A stretch of DNA of 64,000 nucleotides from CAVZTA01 sp963778025 (GTDB taxonomy: Bacteria; Chloroflexota; Limnocylindria; Limnocylindrales; CSP1-4): the NCBI GenBank assembly GCA_963778025.1, contig CAVZTA010000017.1, positions 43,147-107,146 on the forward strand, read 5' to 3'. The first letter of the stretch is position 1; every line of letters starts with the position of its first letter. Under the pieces are notes generated by a model that saw nothing but the letters and a program-made list of their open reading frames with translations, had not been told where the DNA came from and did no database searches. The translations under genes and the position numbers were made by a program. This document shows positions 1 to 8,367 of the stretch, one piece after another.

Positions 1-744
1 CCCGCACAACTCGGCGCATTGACCCGTGAAGACAACTTGCTTCTGCCCTTCCGGAATGGCATCCGGCGGAATCCGGAACCAGAGCTTGTTCGTATAGCCG
101 GGGACGGCGTCCATCTTGCCGCCCAGCTTGGGAATCCACCATGAGTGCACGACGTCGTCGGCGGTGATGTCGAGCAGGACGGTCATGCCGACGGGCACGA
201 CCATGTCCGTGTACGCGAGCAGCCGGTCCTGACCGGGGTACAGGTAGCGCCACACGTACTGCTGACCGTTGACCGCGATCGTCAACGTGTCGCCCTTGGG
301 CACGGACTGGTTCGTCGCGGCGTACTGGGCGCCGTCCACCTGGGCCACCGGGTTGCCGTCGGCGTCGATCAGCGACGGCTCCGGGTCCTTGATGGACGGC
401 AGCTGGATGAACGTGAAGACCGTGATGAAGATCAGGATCACGAAGGCGCCGAGGGTCCAACCCACCTCGAGCTTCGTGTTGCCGTGGATCTGGGCGGCGG
501 TGCGGCCCTTCTTGGCCTTGAACTTGAAGAGGGCCCACAGCAGCGTCGCCTCCACGCCCACGAAGATGAACAGCGCGAGGATGAACACCATGACGTAGAG
601 CGTGTGGATGCTGTCCGCGTTCGGCGAGCCGCCGGTTTCGGGGAACAGCAGACCGGCGCGAGCGGCCGGTGCGGCAAGAAGCGCAGCCACGAGCGCAAGG
701 GGCAGCGCAAGCAGCAGGCGTCGGCGATTACGACCTTCGGACAC
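1..744 (-). CDS. coxB: Cytochrome c oxidase subunit II, C-terminus cut by window edge
   Basis: Electron-entry subunit of an aa3-type terminal oxidase: it carries the CuA centre and passes electrons from cytochrome c to subunit I. Read from 744 downwards, the protein has an N-terminal hydrophobic signal segment, two membrane helices (one contains LEVGWTLGAFVILIFI) and a periplasmic cupredoxin domain with VVHSWWIPKLG, which includes the first CuA histidine. The last residues in the window are GQCAELCG, the paired CuA cysteines. The final His/Met ligands lie outside. I chose GTG at 744 because the signal peptide follows at once; there is no Shine-Dalgarno, but a -10 like box sits 10 bases upstream, so the mRNA may be leaderless. 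No frame breaks. Family certain; subtype inferred. Confidence 0.93.
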   Translation of the reverse strand, partial: MSEGRNRRRLLLALPLALVAALLAAPAARAGLLFPETGGSPNADSIHTLYVMVFILALFIFVGVEATLLWALFKFKAKKGRTAAQIHGNTKLEVGWTLGAFVILIFITVFTFIQLPSIKDPEPSLIDADGNPVAQVDGAQYAATNQSVPKGDTLTIAVNGQQYVWRYLYPGQDRLLAYTDMVVPVGMTVLLDITADDVVHSWWIPKLGGKMDAVPGYTNKLWFRIPPDAIPEGQKQVVFTGQCAELCG

Positions 745-754
745 GAGGGCCGGG

Positions 755-760
755 AGTATA
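755..760 (-). promoter_or_regulatory. Putative -10 box of coxB
   Basis: On the minus strand TATACT lies 10 bases before the GTG start of coxB. Such short spacing fits a leaderless transcript, common in Actinobacteria. No convincing -35 is visible. Confidence 0.35.
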
Positions 761-804
761 AGGAGGCGAGGGGCGCCTTGGCGGCGCGGTCGGCTCACTG
801 ACGC

Positions 805-1587
805 TCAGGAGCCGCTGAAGCGCGGGGCTCGTTTTTCCACGAACGCCGTGACTCCTTCGAGGAAGTCGGCGGTCCGGGCGGCCTCGTGCTGGATGGTGGC
901 CTCGAGCTCCAACTGGGCGTCGAAGCGCGCGAACGACCAGGCGTTGAGCTGGCGCTTGGAGCCCGCGTACGAGCGCGTCGGGCCGCTCGCCATGCGGGCG
1001 GCGAGCTCCTGGGCGGCGCCCTGCAGCTCGGCGTCCGCGAGGACCCGGTTGATCAGGCCCCACTCGAGCGCCTTGGGCGCGGGGACCTTCTCGCCGAGCA
1101 TCGCCATCTCGGTCGCCCGGGCGAACCCGATCCGCTCCGGAATGAGGAAGGACGAGCCTCCATCGGGCACGAGGCCGATGTTCACGAACGCGAGCATGAA
1201 GTACGAGGACTCGGCCGCCAGGACCAGGTCGCCGGCCAGCGCGAACGAGATCCCGATGCCCACCGCCGGGCCGTTGACCGCGGAGATGACCGGTTTGGGC
1301 ATCGTCCGCAGGCCCGTGATGATCGGGTGGAAGTGGTCGTGCAGCGCCGTGTGGATGTCCGGCATCCCGTCCTCGGCCGGCTCGAAGCCGGATTTGAGGT
1401 CCGCGCCGGAGCAGAACGCCTTCCCGGCCCCCGTGAGGATCACGGCCCGCGTGCGAGGATCGGCGGCGGCCTGCTCGACCGCCTCGCGCAGCCCATCCCG
1501 CAGCTCGGTGTTCGCGGCGTTCATCGCTTCCGGCCGGTTCAGCGTGATCGTGGTCACGGCGCCGTCGCGCTCGGTCTGGACACTCAT
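805..1587 (-). CDS. Enoyl-CoA hydratase/isomerase family protein (PaaG-like)
   Basis: Crotonase-fold protein of 260 residues, the usual length, acting on acyl-CoA esters in the cytoplasm. Visible are the oxyanion-hole segment AFCSGADL near residue 60, a second oxyanion segment NGPAVGIGIS near residue 105, and GLVPDGG near 135. The Asp in GLVPDGG is the position used by PaaG-type isomerases instead of the two glutamates of classical hydratases. So a PaaG-like isomerase or ring-cleaving role is possible; beta-oxidation hydratase is the alternative. I chose ATG at 1587 because the crotonase strand VQTERDGAVTTITLNRP starts directly after it; a longer reading to 1683 adds unconserved residues. It is divergent from the amidotransferase-like gene at 1629. 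Confidence 0.88.
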   Translation of the reverse strand: MSVQTERDGAVTTITLNRPEAMNAANTELRDGLREAVEQAAADPRTRAVILTGAGKAFCSGADLKSGFEPAEDGMPDIHTALHDHFHPIITGLRTMPKPVISAVNGPAVGIGISFALAGDLVLAAESSYFMLAFVNIGLVPDGGSSFLIPERIGFARATEMAMLGEKVPAPKALEWGLINRVLADAELQGAAQELAARMASGPTRSYAGSKRQLNAWSFARFDAQLELEATIQHEAARTADFLEGVTAFVEKRAPRFSGS

Positions 1588-1628
1588 GGGTGTGATTGTG
1601 CTGCACAGCCTGGGTAGGGGATACCTCG

Positions 1629-2363
1629 ATGGGCGCTGCACGAAGACCGCGGATCGGGCTCTGCACCGCCCTCGAGCGTGCACGCTGGACCGTCTGGGAC
1701 CGCGAGGCGTTCCTGCTCTCCCGGGCCTACGTCGACGCCCTGCAGGGTGCGGGCGCGATCGCCTTCATGCTCCCGCCCGACGAATGGGTCGCCGACCACC
1801 CGGACGACGTGTTGGACGGCCTCGACGGCCTGATGCTGGCCGGCGGCGCCGACATCGACCCTTCCTCGTACGACGGCCCGAGCCACCCGAAGGTCACCAA
1901 CACGCGCGTCGACCGTGACCGCGCCGAGATCGCCCTGTTCACGCGGGCGCTCGAGCGCGACCTCCCCGTGCTCGGGATCTGCCGCGGCATGCAACTGATG
2001 AACGTCGCCCGTGGCGGCACGCTGATCCAGCATCTGCCCGACGACGTGGGGCACGAGGACCACCGGCGCTCGTTGGGCTCCTTCGACAACGCCGACCACG
2101 ACGTGCGGCTGGAACCCGGATCGTTGGCCGCTCGGGCGTGTGGAGAAACGTTGCACGCCACGAAATCGCACCACCACCAGGCGGTGGACGTCCTGGGCGG
2201 GGGCATCGTGGCTTCCGGGTGGTCGGAGCTCGACGACCTGGTCGAGGCCATCGAGCTGCCCGAGGTGTCGTGGGCGCTGGGCGTGCAGTGGCACCCCGAG
2301 GTGGACCCGCGCTCTCGCGTCGTACGGTCGTTCGTGCACGAAGCGGCGCTCGTAGCGGCGTAG
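1629..2363 (+). CDS. Gamma-glutamyl-gamma-aminobutyrate hydrolase-like (peptidase C26)
   Basis: Class I glutamine-amidotransferase fold protein of 244 residues, PuuD-like. The nucleophile elbow GICRGMQ places Cys at about residue 118, and QWHPEVD near the C-terminus gives the catalytic His/Glu pair. LMLAGGADIDPSSY is the substrate-pocket signature of the C26 family. Members hydrolyse gamma-glutamyl amides, for example in polyamine breakdown; the substrate here is unknown. I chose ATG 1629 because the conserved strand RRPRIGLCT follows; an upstream in-frame ATG at 1596 would overlap the divergent promoter. Only 41 bases separate it from the divergent crotonase gene, so they share a promoter region. 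Confidence 0.88.
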   Translation: MGAARRPRIGLCTALERARWTVWDREAFLLSRAYVDALQGAGAIAFMLPPDEWVADHPDDVLDGLDGLMLAGGADIDPSSYDGPSHPKVTNTRVDRDRAEIALFTRALERDLPVLGICRGMQLMNVARGGTLIQHLPDDVGHEDHRRSLGSFDNADHDVRLEPGSLAARACGETLHATKSHHHQAVDVLGGGIVASGWSELDDLVEAIELPEVSWALGVQWHPEVDPRSRVVRSFVHEAALVAA

Positions 2364-2539
2364 AGCTCCGCGCGCCGCCCGCCCGGGCGCGGGCGGTGGA
2401 CCATCCCTCGGTGTGGCAAGACGTGAACGCCCAGGCGTTCACGCAGTGCGGGCGTGCTCGCAGTTGACGTTGTCCCGAGTGGCCAAACACCGGCTGCCCG
2501 TACCAGCCCATCCGCGCCACTCGATAAGTTCTTGGGTCC

Positions 2540-3472
2540 GTGCCCCGTTCGACCGCCATGCGCGCGGCCGCCTGCACGGTGCTCGCCGTCGGCCTTGCGG
2601 CGCCGCGTCTCCGCCGTCGGCTCCGCCTGAAGCCGCCCGTGGTGATCGCCGCTGCGGCGGCCACGCCCTTCGCCCTCGCAACGCTGATGCCGCGCAGCAA
2701 GACGCGGGACTTCGGGATGTGCGCGTTGCAGATGTACGCGTATCTGGCGACGTACCAGATGCCCAACGACGATCCAGAGAAGCTCGAGGCGCGGGTCAGG
2801 GTCAAGTACCCGGTCGTGATCGACAAGCTCGTCGGCCTCGGGACGACGCCGACGCTGCGCCTCCAGCGCGCGCTCGGGACCGAGGGTCGCTTCCGGCTCT
2901 GGGAGAAGACGCTCGTGTTCTCGCACTGGGTGTGGTTCGCGTTCCCCCACGGGACGGTGGCGTACGTGCTGCTCAAGCACCGGGAGCAGTTCCCGAGTGC
3001 GGCGGCGCGCATCTACGCGACGTTCGACATCGGCGTGATCGGTTACTGGGCGATCCCGACGGCCCCGCCGTGGTACGCGGCGCAGCAGGGGCTGATGGAG
3101 GACGGACGCACGCCGGAGCTGCGCCGGATGATGGTGGAGTACGGGGAGCAGTTCTGGAAGCAGAGCTGGGCGCCGCTGTACGGTGTTCTGGGAGGCAATC
3201 CCCTGGCTGCCATGCCGTCGCTGCATTTCGCCACCTCCGTCACGGCCGCGCATGTGCTGAGCGACACCGGTCGGGTCGCGGGCCTGCTCGGCTGGACCTA
3301 CGCGGCCACGCTCGGGGTCGCGCTCGTGTACCTGGGCGAGCACTACGTCACCGATTTGGCGGCCGGGCTGGCGCTGGCCGAGGGCATCCGGGTGGCGACG
3401 CCGAAGGTATCCCCCGCGGCGTCCCGGCTCAGCGGGACGCTGCAGCGGCTCGAAGCCAAGGCGCGGTCATGA
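2540..3472 (+). CDS. PAP2-superfamily phosphatase/phosphotransferase (inositolphosphotransferase-like)
   Basis: Membrane protein of about 310 residues. It carries AAMPSLHFATS and, about 40 residues later, GEHYVTDLAAG, which are the C2 and C3 motifs of the PAP2 (vanadium haloperoxidase-related) superfamily with its two catalytic histidines. Several hydrophobic segments precede them. The domain spacing resembles the PAP2_3/Aur1-type group, which moves phospho-head groups on lipids. The real start may be the GTG 2540 or the ATG a few codons later. The stop overlaps the start of the next gene by the ATGA arrangement, so the two are translationally coupled. A role in lipid head-group or cell-envelope metabolism is inferred. 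Confidence 0.8.
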   Translation: MPRSTAMRAAACTVLAVGLAAPRLRRRLRLKPPVVIAAAAATPFALATLMPRSKTRDFGMCALQMYAYLATYQMPNDDPEKLEARVRVKYPVVIDKLVGLGTTPTLRLQRALGTEGRFRLWEKTLVFSHWVWFAFPHGTVAYVLLKHREQFPSAAARIYATFDIGVIGYWAIPTAPPWYAAQQGLMEDGRTPELRRMMVEYGEQFWKQSWAPLYGVLGGNPLAAMPSLHFATSVTAAHVLSDTGRVAGLLGWTYAATLGVALVYLGEHYVTDLAAGLALAEGIRVATPKVSPAASRLSGTLQRLEAKARS

Positions 3473-4581
3473 GCAGCGCGCCGGAGCAGACGGTGGAGTC
3501 CCGCCCGCCCGGCGACGAGCAGGAAGACGACGATCGCGGCCTGGAGTTCACCGGCCGCGGCGTCCTGACGCTGTGCGGCTTCTTGGGGGCGATGATCCTC
3601 GGCCTCTATCTGCTGCTGCCGCAGCTCGCGGGCCTGGAGGACACGTGGAGCCGGATCGGGGACGGCTCGCCGTTCTGGATCCTGCTCGCGTTCGTGTTCG
3701 CGCTCGGCATGTTCTGGGGCTACATCGAGCTGTTCCGCGGGGTCTTCTCGAAGGTCGCCGAGGGCGTGATCGGGCGCAGCGAGAGCTACCTGATCACGAT
3801 GGCCGGCCTCGCCGCCTCGCGCATCTTCGCGGCGGGCGGCGCCGGCGGCCTGGTCCTGCAGGCGTGGGCGCTGCGTCAGGCGGGTCTGCCCAGGCGGGTC
3901 GTGGCCGACAAGACGATCAGCTTCCTCGTCCTGACCTACTTCCCGTACGCGGCCGCGGTGATCGTCTGCGGCCTCGGGCTGCGGACCGGCATCTTCCCGG
4001 GGGAGGCGCCGTTCGCGATGACCGTCGTGCCCGCGGTGATCGCCGTCGTGATGATGGGGATCGCGGCCCTGATCCTGCTCGTCCCGACGGATCTGCAACG
4101 CCGGTTGGACGGCTTCGCCCGCCGCACGGGCTGGGTGGGGCGGATCGCGCAGAAGCTCGCCTCGATCCCGGCCGCGTCTTCCGCGGGCCTCCACGACGCG
4201 ATCAAGCACATCCGCAGCCGCGACCCCGCGCTGCTCGGCGCGGTCGCGTACTGGGCGTTCCAGATCGCGGTGCTGTGGGCCGCCTTTCGCGCGTTTGGGG
4301 ACGCGCCGCCGCTCGCGGTGCTCATCCAGGCCTTCTTCGTCGGCATGCTCGGCAACCTGCTGCCGATTCCCGGCGGCGTCGGCGGCGTCGAAGGTGGCAT
4401 GATCGGGGCGTTCGCCGCGTTCGGCGTCGACGCCGGACTGGCCGTCGTCGCCGTTCTCGTGTTCCGCGCCCTCACGTTCTGGCTACCACTGCTCCCAGGC
4501 GTGATCGCCTTCTTCAAGCTCCGCGCGCGCGTAGAGGTATGGCGACGGGAACGCGGCGCTACTATACAAAGTAAAGCGTGA
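3469..4581 (+). CDS. Lysylphosphatidylglycerol synthase transmembrane / flippase-like protein (UPF0104)
   Basis: 370-residue integral membrane protein with about seven to eight hydrophobic helices after a charged, acidic N-terminal tail. It contains SRIFAAGGAGGLVLQAW, the conserved Gly-rich element of the UPF0104/AglD family, and the late motif GNLLPIPGGVGGVEG. This corresponds to the membrane half of MprF; the soluble aminoacyl-transfer half is absent. Such proteins are thought to move lipids or lipid-linked groups across the membrane. Start ATG 3469 overlaps the stop of the PAP2 gene (ATGA), supporting a joint function in envelope lipid metabolism. Its last bases also carry the predicted promoter of trxB. 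Confidence 0.82.
   Translation: MSSAPEQTVESRPPGDEQEDDDRGLEFTGRGVLTLCGFLGAMILGLYLLLPQLAGLEDTWSRIGDGSPFWILLAFVFALGMFWGYIELFRGVFSKVAEGVIGRSESYLITMAGLAASRIFAAGGAGGLVLQAWALRQAGLPRRVVADKTISFLVLTYFPYAAAVIVCGLGLRTGIFPGEAPFAMTVVPAVIAVVMMGIAALILLVPTDLQRRLDGFARRTGWVGRIAQKLASIPAASSAGLHDAIKHIRSRDPALLGAVAYWAFQIAVLWAAFRAFGDAPPLAVLIQAFFVGMLGNLLPIPGGVGGVEGGMIGAFAAFGVDAGLAVVAVLVFRALTFWLPLLPGVIAFFKLRARVEVWRRERGATIQSKA
4547..4573 (+). promoter_or_regulatory. Candidate SigR-type promoter of trxB
   Basis: GGGAAC at 4547-4552, exactly 18 bases, then GTA at 4571-4573. Actinobacterial SigR (thiol-stress) promoters have GGGAAT, an 18-19 base spacer and GTT, and trxB is a classic SigR target. The element lies inside the end of the preceding gene and 25 bases before the trxB ATG. 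The match is seen; regulation by a SigR homologue is inferred. Confidence 0.45.
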
Positions 4582-4598
4582 CCCCCGGAAAGGTATCA

Positions 4599-5612
4599 AT
4601 GGCAGACGTCGAGAACGTGATCATCATCGGCAGCGGGCCCGCCGGTTACACGGCGGCGCTGTACACCTCCCGCGCCAACCTGAACCCGTTGTGCATCGAG
4701 GGGTTCCTGTGGGGTGGGCTGCTGCAGCAGACCACCGACGTGGAGAACTACCCGGGCTTCCCCGAGGGGATCATGGGCCCGGACATGATGCAGAAGTTCC
4801 GCGACCAGGCGGAGCGCTTCGGCACGCGCTTCATCACCGACAACGTGACGAAGTTCGAGCCCGGTGCCAATGGTGAGCCGCACACCGTCTGGGTCGAGGA
4901 TGACGAGTACAAGGCCCGCACCGTGATCCTCGCGATGGGCGCCGAGCACAAGAAGCTGGGCGTGCCGGGCGAGGAGGAGCTCGGCGGCCGCGGCGTGTCC
5001 TACTGCGCCACCTGCGACGCCGCGTTCTACAAGGACCGCACGACGATCATCGTCGGCGGCGGCGACTCCGCGATGGAGGAGGCCATCTTCCTCGCGAAGT
5101 TCTCGTCCAAGGTCACGATCGTGAACCGGCGCGACGAGTTCCGCGCCTCGAAGATCATGCTCGAGCGCGCGCAGAAGACCGAGAACATCGAGTTCCTGAC
5201 GCCGTACGTCGTCAAGGCGTTCCTGGCCGGCGAGAAGGGCCAGCTGGACCGCGCCGACCTGATCAACACCGAGACCGGTGAAGAGCTGGTCCTGCCGATG
5301 GCGGGCGCGTTCATCGCGATCGGCCACGAACCGCAGTCCGAGATCGTGGACGGCCTCATCGAGGTCGACGACGACGGCTATGTGAAGGTCGACGGTCGCT
5401 CGACTCGCACCAACATCCCGGGTGTCTTCGCCGCCGGCGACCTCGTGGACCACACCTACCGTCAGGCCATCACCGCCTCCGGCTCCGGTTGCCAGGCCGC
5501 GCTGGACGCCGAGTGGTACCTGCGTGACAACCCCGCCGTTCCGACGCCGAAGGCCCTCGAGGGGACCGGCAATTTGGCCGAAGAGCAGTGGGCGCCGGTC
5601 GCCCGCTCGTAG
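4599..5612 (+). CDS. trxB: Thioredoxin-disulfide reductase
   Basis: NADPH-dependent FAD flavoenzyme (337 residues) that reduces thioredoxin in the cytoplasm. Motifs in order: FAD-binding GSGPAGY near residue 13, the redox-active CATC near 135, the NADPH-binding GGGDSAMEEA near 155, and GVFAAGD near 280. These match low-molecular-weight bacterial TrxB in order and length. I chose ATG 4599 because GGAAAGG lies 6 bases upstream; a GTG at 4578 in frame lacks this. A SigR-like promoter precedes it. The following lipoprotein gene overlaps its 3' end. No thioredoxin gene is adjacent. Confidence 0.96.
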   Translation: MADVENVIIIGSGPAGYTAALYTSRANLNPLCIEGFLWGGLLQQTTDVENYPGFPEGIMGPDMMQKFRDQAERFGTRFITDNVTKFEPGANGEPHTVWVEDDEYKARTVILAMGAEHKKLGVPGEEELGGRGVSYCATCDAAFYKDRTTIIVGGGDSAMEEAIFLAKFSSKVTIVNRRDEFRASKIMLERAQKTENIEFLTPYVVKAFLAGEKGQLDRADLINTETGEELVLPMAGAFIAIGHEPQSEIVDGLIEVDDDGYVKVDGRSTRTNIPGVFAAGDLVDHTYRQAITASGSGCQAALDAEWYLRDNPAVPTPKALEGTGNLAEEQWAPVARS

Positions 5613-6148
5613 CCGCGCTCGCCGCCGCCGCACTCATGACCGGGTGTGGCGGCGACGACGAGCCCGCGGCGAGCACGCTCCCGACGGCCCCCGACACGAT
5701 CAAGCTCTCCTCCCCGAACATCAAGGAGGGCAAGCTGGTCGCCGCCAACACGTGCGACGGCGCCGGCACGGCGCCGACGATCGTGTGGCGTGAGGTCCCG
5801 GCCGGCCTCGCCGTGGAGACGGTGCTCGTCGTGGAGGACCCTGATGCGAAGGACGGCGCGTTCATCCACTGGACGATGTACGGGATGTCCGCTGCCGCCA
5901 ACGCGGGCCTGGCGCCCGACGGCCAGTTCCCGACCGGCACCAAGAGCGGCCTGAACTCCTCCGGCAAGGAAGGCTGGACGCCGCCCTGCCCGCCCGAGGG
6001 TGACGGCGCGCACCGGTACATCTTCAGCATGTACGCGCTGAAGGAGGCGACCGGGCTCGAAGCCGGCGCAGAGCCGGACGCGGTGCTGGCGAAGCTGAAG
6101 GGCGCGGTCGCGCGCGGCACCTTCACCGCCACGTATGAACGAAAGTAG
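5588..6148 (+). CDS. YbhB/YbcL family Raf-kinase-inhibitor-like lipoprotein
   Basis: Phosphatidylethanolamine-binding-protein fold, about 186 residues. An N-terminal hydrophobic stretch ends in LMTGCGG, a plausible lipobox with Cys at residue 20, so it is probably an exported lipoprotein. Family signatures are the VVEDPDAKDGAFIHW segment (D-P-D-A plus H-W) and the late HRYIFSMYAL segment. The biochemical role of bacterial members is not established. Start GTG 5588 lies inside the last 25 bases of trxB, so it is likely co-transcribed and coupled. It is the last gene before the suspected assembly junction and its frame is intact. Confidence 0.85.
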   Translation: MGAGRPLVAALAAAALMTGCGGDDEPAASTLPTAPDTIKLSSPNIKEGKLVAANTCDGAGTAPTIVWREVPAGLAVETVLVVEDPDAKDGAFIHWTMYGMSAAANAGLAPDGQFPTGTKSGLNSSGKEGWTPPCPPEGDGAHRYIFSMYALKEATGLEAGAEPDAVLAKLKGAVARGTFTATYERK

Positions 6149-6200
6149 TTAGGCCGCGGCCGACACGGCGCAGCACTCAGCGAACGCACATCTGGCGCCG
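6149..6200. other. Suspected chimeric junction
   Basis: Immediately after the lipoprotein stop, and within about 45 bases, similarity to a GlpD-type dehydrogenase read from the opposite strand stops abruptly after the conserved AQAEYAER. No terminator, promoter, direct repeat or mobile-element end is visible. All genes to the left have intact frames; genes to the right have frequent single-base frame breaks. I infer a false join of two contigs, with true recombination as a less likely alternative. Confidence 0.6.
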
Positions 6201-6666
6201 CTCGGCGTATTCGGCCTGGGCGTCCCAGAACAGGGCGCTCCCTCTGACCTCTTCGGGGCGCAGCCCCGGCGCCTGGTCCCGGGTCGCTCGGACATCGAGG
6301 ATCCGATGCCGAGGGAGAGACTTGTCCAGCGACAGCACGTCATAGCCGAACATCCCGAGGCGCAGCAGCCAGGGTGGCCGCCGATTCCGGCGCAGGAATG
6401 GCATGAGGAAGGGGTACGGCTTGACGAGGTGAGGGGCCGCGCGCAGCAGCCACTCGCGCTCGCGCAGCGACTCGCGCACGAGGCGGACCTCGTACGTCTC
6501 GAGGTACTTGATGCCGCCGTGGATCATGCGGCTGTTCCAGGCGGACGCCGCGTGCGAGAGGTCGTCCTTCTCGAGGAGCAGGACGGAGAGCCCGCGCATC
6601 GCCACGTCTCGGGCGATGCCGACGCCGTTGATGCCGCCCCCGATCACGATGACGTCATAGGTGCCG
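6177..6666 (-). pseudogene. glpD: FAD-dependent glycerol-3-phosphate dehydrogenase, N-terminal fragment
   Basis: Roughly the first 160 residues of a GlpD-type flavoenzyme, which oxidises glycerol-3-phosphate to dihydroxyacetone phosphate at the membrane. Seen are the Rossmann FAD motif VIVIGGGINGVGIARD, the FAD-binding MIHGGIKYLE, and WDAQAEYAER, which corresponds to the start of the middle domain. It then ends in six unrelated residues and a stop. About two thirds of a normal GlpD (over 500 residues) is missing. It is read in one frame with the lactonase upstream and has no start codon of its own, so either a base error removed the boundary or the two are truly fused. The truncation lies at the suspected junction. 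Confidence 0.75.
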
Positions 6667-7589
6667 TCAGCCGCCGCTGACGCCGAGGGCGACCGTCGAG
6701 CCAGCCACGTTACGCCCGACCGTCCGGCCAGCGTCGTTCGTCGCCGGGCCGAACGGAGGATCTCCGCCGCCATCAGCCCATCGTCGAAGCGACGCGAGGG
6801 GAACTGGTCGAACACGGCCGCCTCGTGGCCGGGCACGATGCGCCGCGGGTCGCCGCCCACCGCGTCGAGGATCGCCGCCAGCGCGAAGAGGCTGTTCTCC
6901 TGGCTGCCGGTGCCGTACCCGATCGGCGTGATCCGCCCGCGACCGTCGAGTCCGCCGAGGTTGTCGTAGGAGTAGACCGCATCGCCGGGAAGCACCCAGG
7001 CTCCGGTCGACTCATCGTCGAGGACGACGTGCTGGTGCCCGAACGTGTGGGTGTCGAAGTCGGGCGCGAGGTGCAGACCGGGCAGGATGTCCGGCGTCTC
7101 GCCATCGACGAGCAGCAGGCGCCCCTGCTTGATGAGGTCCTGAGCGGCGGACAGGTCGTCGCGATCGACGCCATCGGTCAGCCAGCTGAATCGATCGGGC
7201 AGGCCAAGGGCCCACGACCAGCGGTCGAGCTCACGACGTTGGATCCAGGCGATGGCGTTCGGGAACCGCTCGATGTTGCCCAGGTGGTCGTAGTGCGCAT
7301 GCGTCAGCACGATGGCGTCCACGTCCTCGGGCCTCAGGTCGATGCGGGCGAGCACCTCGATCGGCGCGGTCCAGACCGTGATGCCGTCGATCTCGCCGAG
7401 CTCATGCCCGTTCCCGCTGTCGTCGTAGCCGGTATCGACCAGGACCGTGTGGTCGGCGGACTGGAGGACCGTGATCGAGTACGGCAGGGCGCGCATGCCG
7501 AGCGCCCCGTAGACGAGCACCGAAGCCGGGCACACGGGCGCCCGGGCGTACTCGAGGACGCGGATCGACCATGAGGACTCCGTGGCCAC
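6667..7589 (-). CDS. Metallo-beta-lactamase-fold hydrolase, N-acyl homoserine lactonase-like
   Basis: About 305 residues. THAHYDHLGN supplies the HxHxDH zinc-binding motif near residue 110, VVLDDESTGAWVLPGDA the bridging Asp, and VPGHEAA the later His. The layout matches the AHL-lactonase/quorum-quenching branch of the fold, whose members open lactone rings. In this neighbourhood, next to an SDR dehydrogenase and a sugar transporter, hydrolysis of a sugar lactone is an equally good guess. The GTG start at 7589 is 3 bases after the SDR stop, so the two are cotranscribed. No in-frame stop separates it from the glpD fragment. A stop in another frame at 6667-6669 would end it normally if one base is wrong. 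Confidence 0.75.
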
Positions 7590-7592
7590 GCG

Positions 7593-8367
7593 CTACTCCA
7601 GGTTGATGATGAGGCCGCCGTCCACGACGATCTCCGCGCCATTCACGTAGCGGCTCTCCTCGCGCGCGAGGAGCTTGACGACATCGCCGATGTCGCGCGG
7701 CTCACCGACACGGCCGACCGGGATGCGGGCCTCGAGATACGCCCGCTTGCCGGGCTGCTCCCAGTCCGCGCGATTGATGTCGGTGGCGATCGAGCCCGGC
7801 AGGATCGCGTTGCAGGTGATCCCGTGCGGCCCAAGGACGATCGCGAGGCTCCGCATCATCGCGTTCATCCCCGCTTTCGTCGGGCAGTAGTGGACCTGCT
7901 TCGACCCACCCACGATCGAGGAGACCGACGAGATCGGCGATGATCCTCCCGCCATCGCCCTGGTCGACCATGACCCGGGCGGCGGCCTGAGCCACGAGGA
8001 ACGCTCCCTTGAGGTTGACGGCATGGGTGCGGTCCCAGGTCTCCTCGGTCAGCTCGAAGAAGTCGGTGAACGGGCAGATGCCGGCGTTGAGGACCGCGAC
8101 ATCGACCCGCCCGAACGTCCTCACGGTCTCGTCCACGAGCCGCTGGACGTCCGCGCCCACCGAGACGTCCGCCTGGACGACGAGCGGTTCTCCCCCGGCA
8201 TCGCGAACCTGCGCGGCGGTCTCGTCGGCGGCATCGCGATCGCGGTCGAAGTCCACGCTGACCGCGTACCCATCCGATGCGAGAGACACGCAGATCCCCC
8301 GCCCGATGCCTCGCGACGCCCCGGTGACGATCGCGACCTTGCGGACGTCACCCGTGCTCGCGCTCAT
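7593..8367 (-). CDS. SDR-family NAD(P)-dependent dehydrogenase (one frameshift)
   Basis: Classical short-chain dehydrogenase of about 258 residues. The N-terminal Rossmann motif TGASRGIGRG, the NAG motif in LNAGICPF, the catalytic Ser strand ISSVSSIVGG and the catalytic YCPTKAG (Tyr/Lys) are all present. They fall in two frames that meet near 7943, where one base appears to be extra after GGRIIA; the C-terminal half reads on without loss and ends VDGGLIINLE. Likely oxidises a sugar or polyol hydroxyl with NAD(P). Its ATG at 8367 overlaps the stop of the M20 gene (ATGA), and the lactonase follows after 3 bases, so M20, SDR and lactonase form one operon. Confidence 0.85.

Noticed and set aside
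3343..4209. Long open frame on the minus strand under the flippase-like gene
   Set aside because: Its composition (mostly Arg, Asp, Ala, Gly, His) is that of a high-GC shadow frame and it has no recognisable domain.
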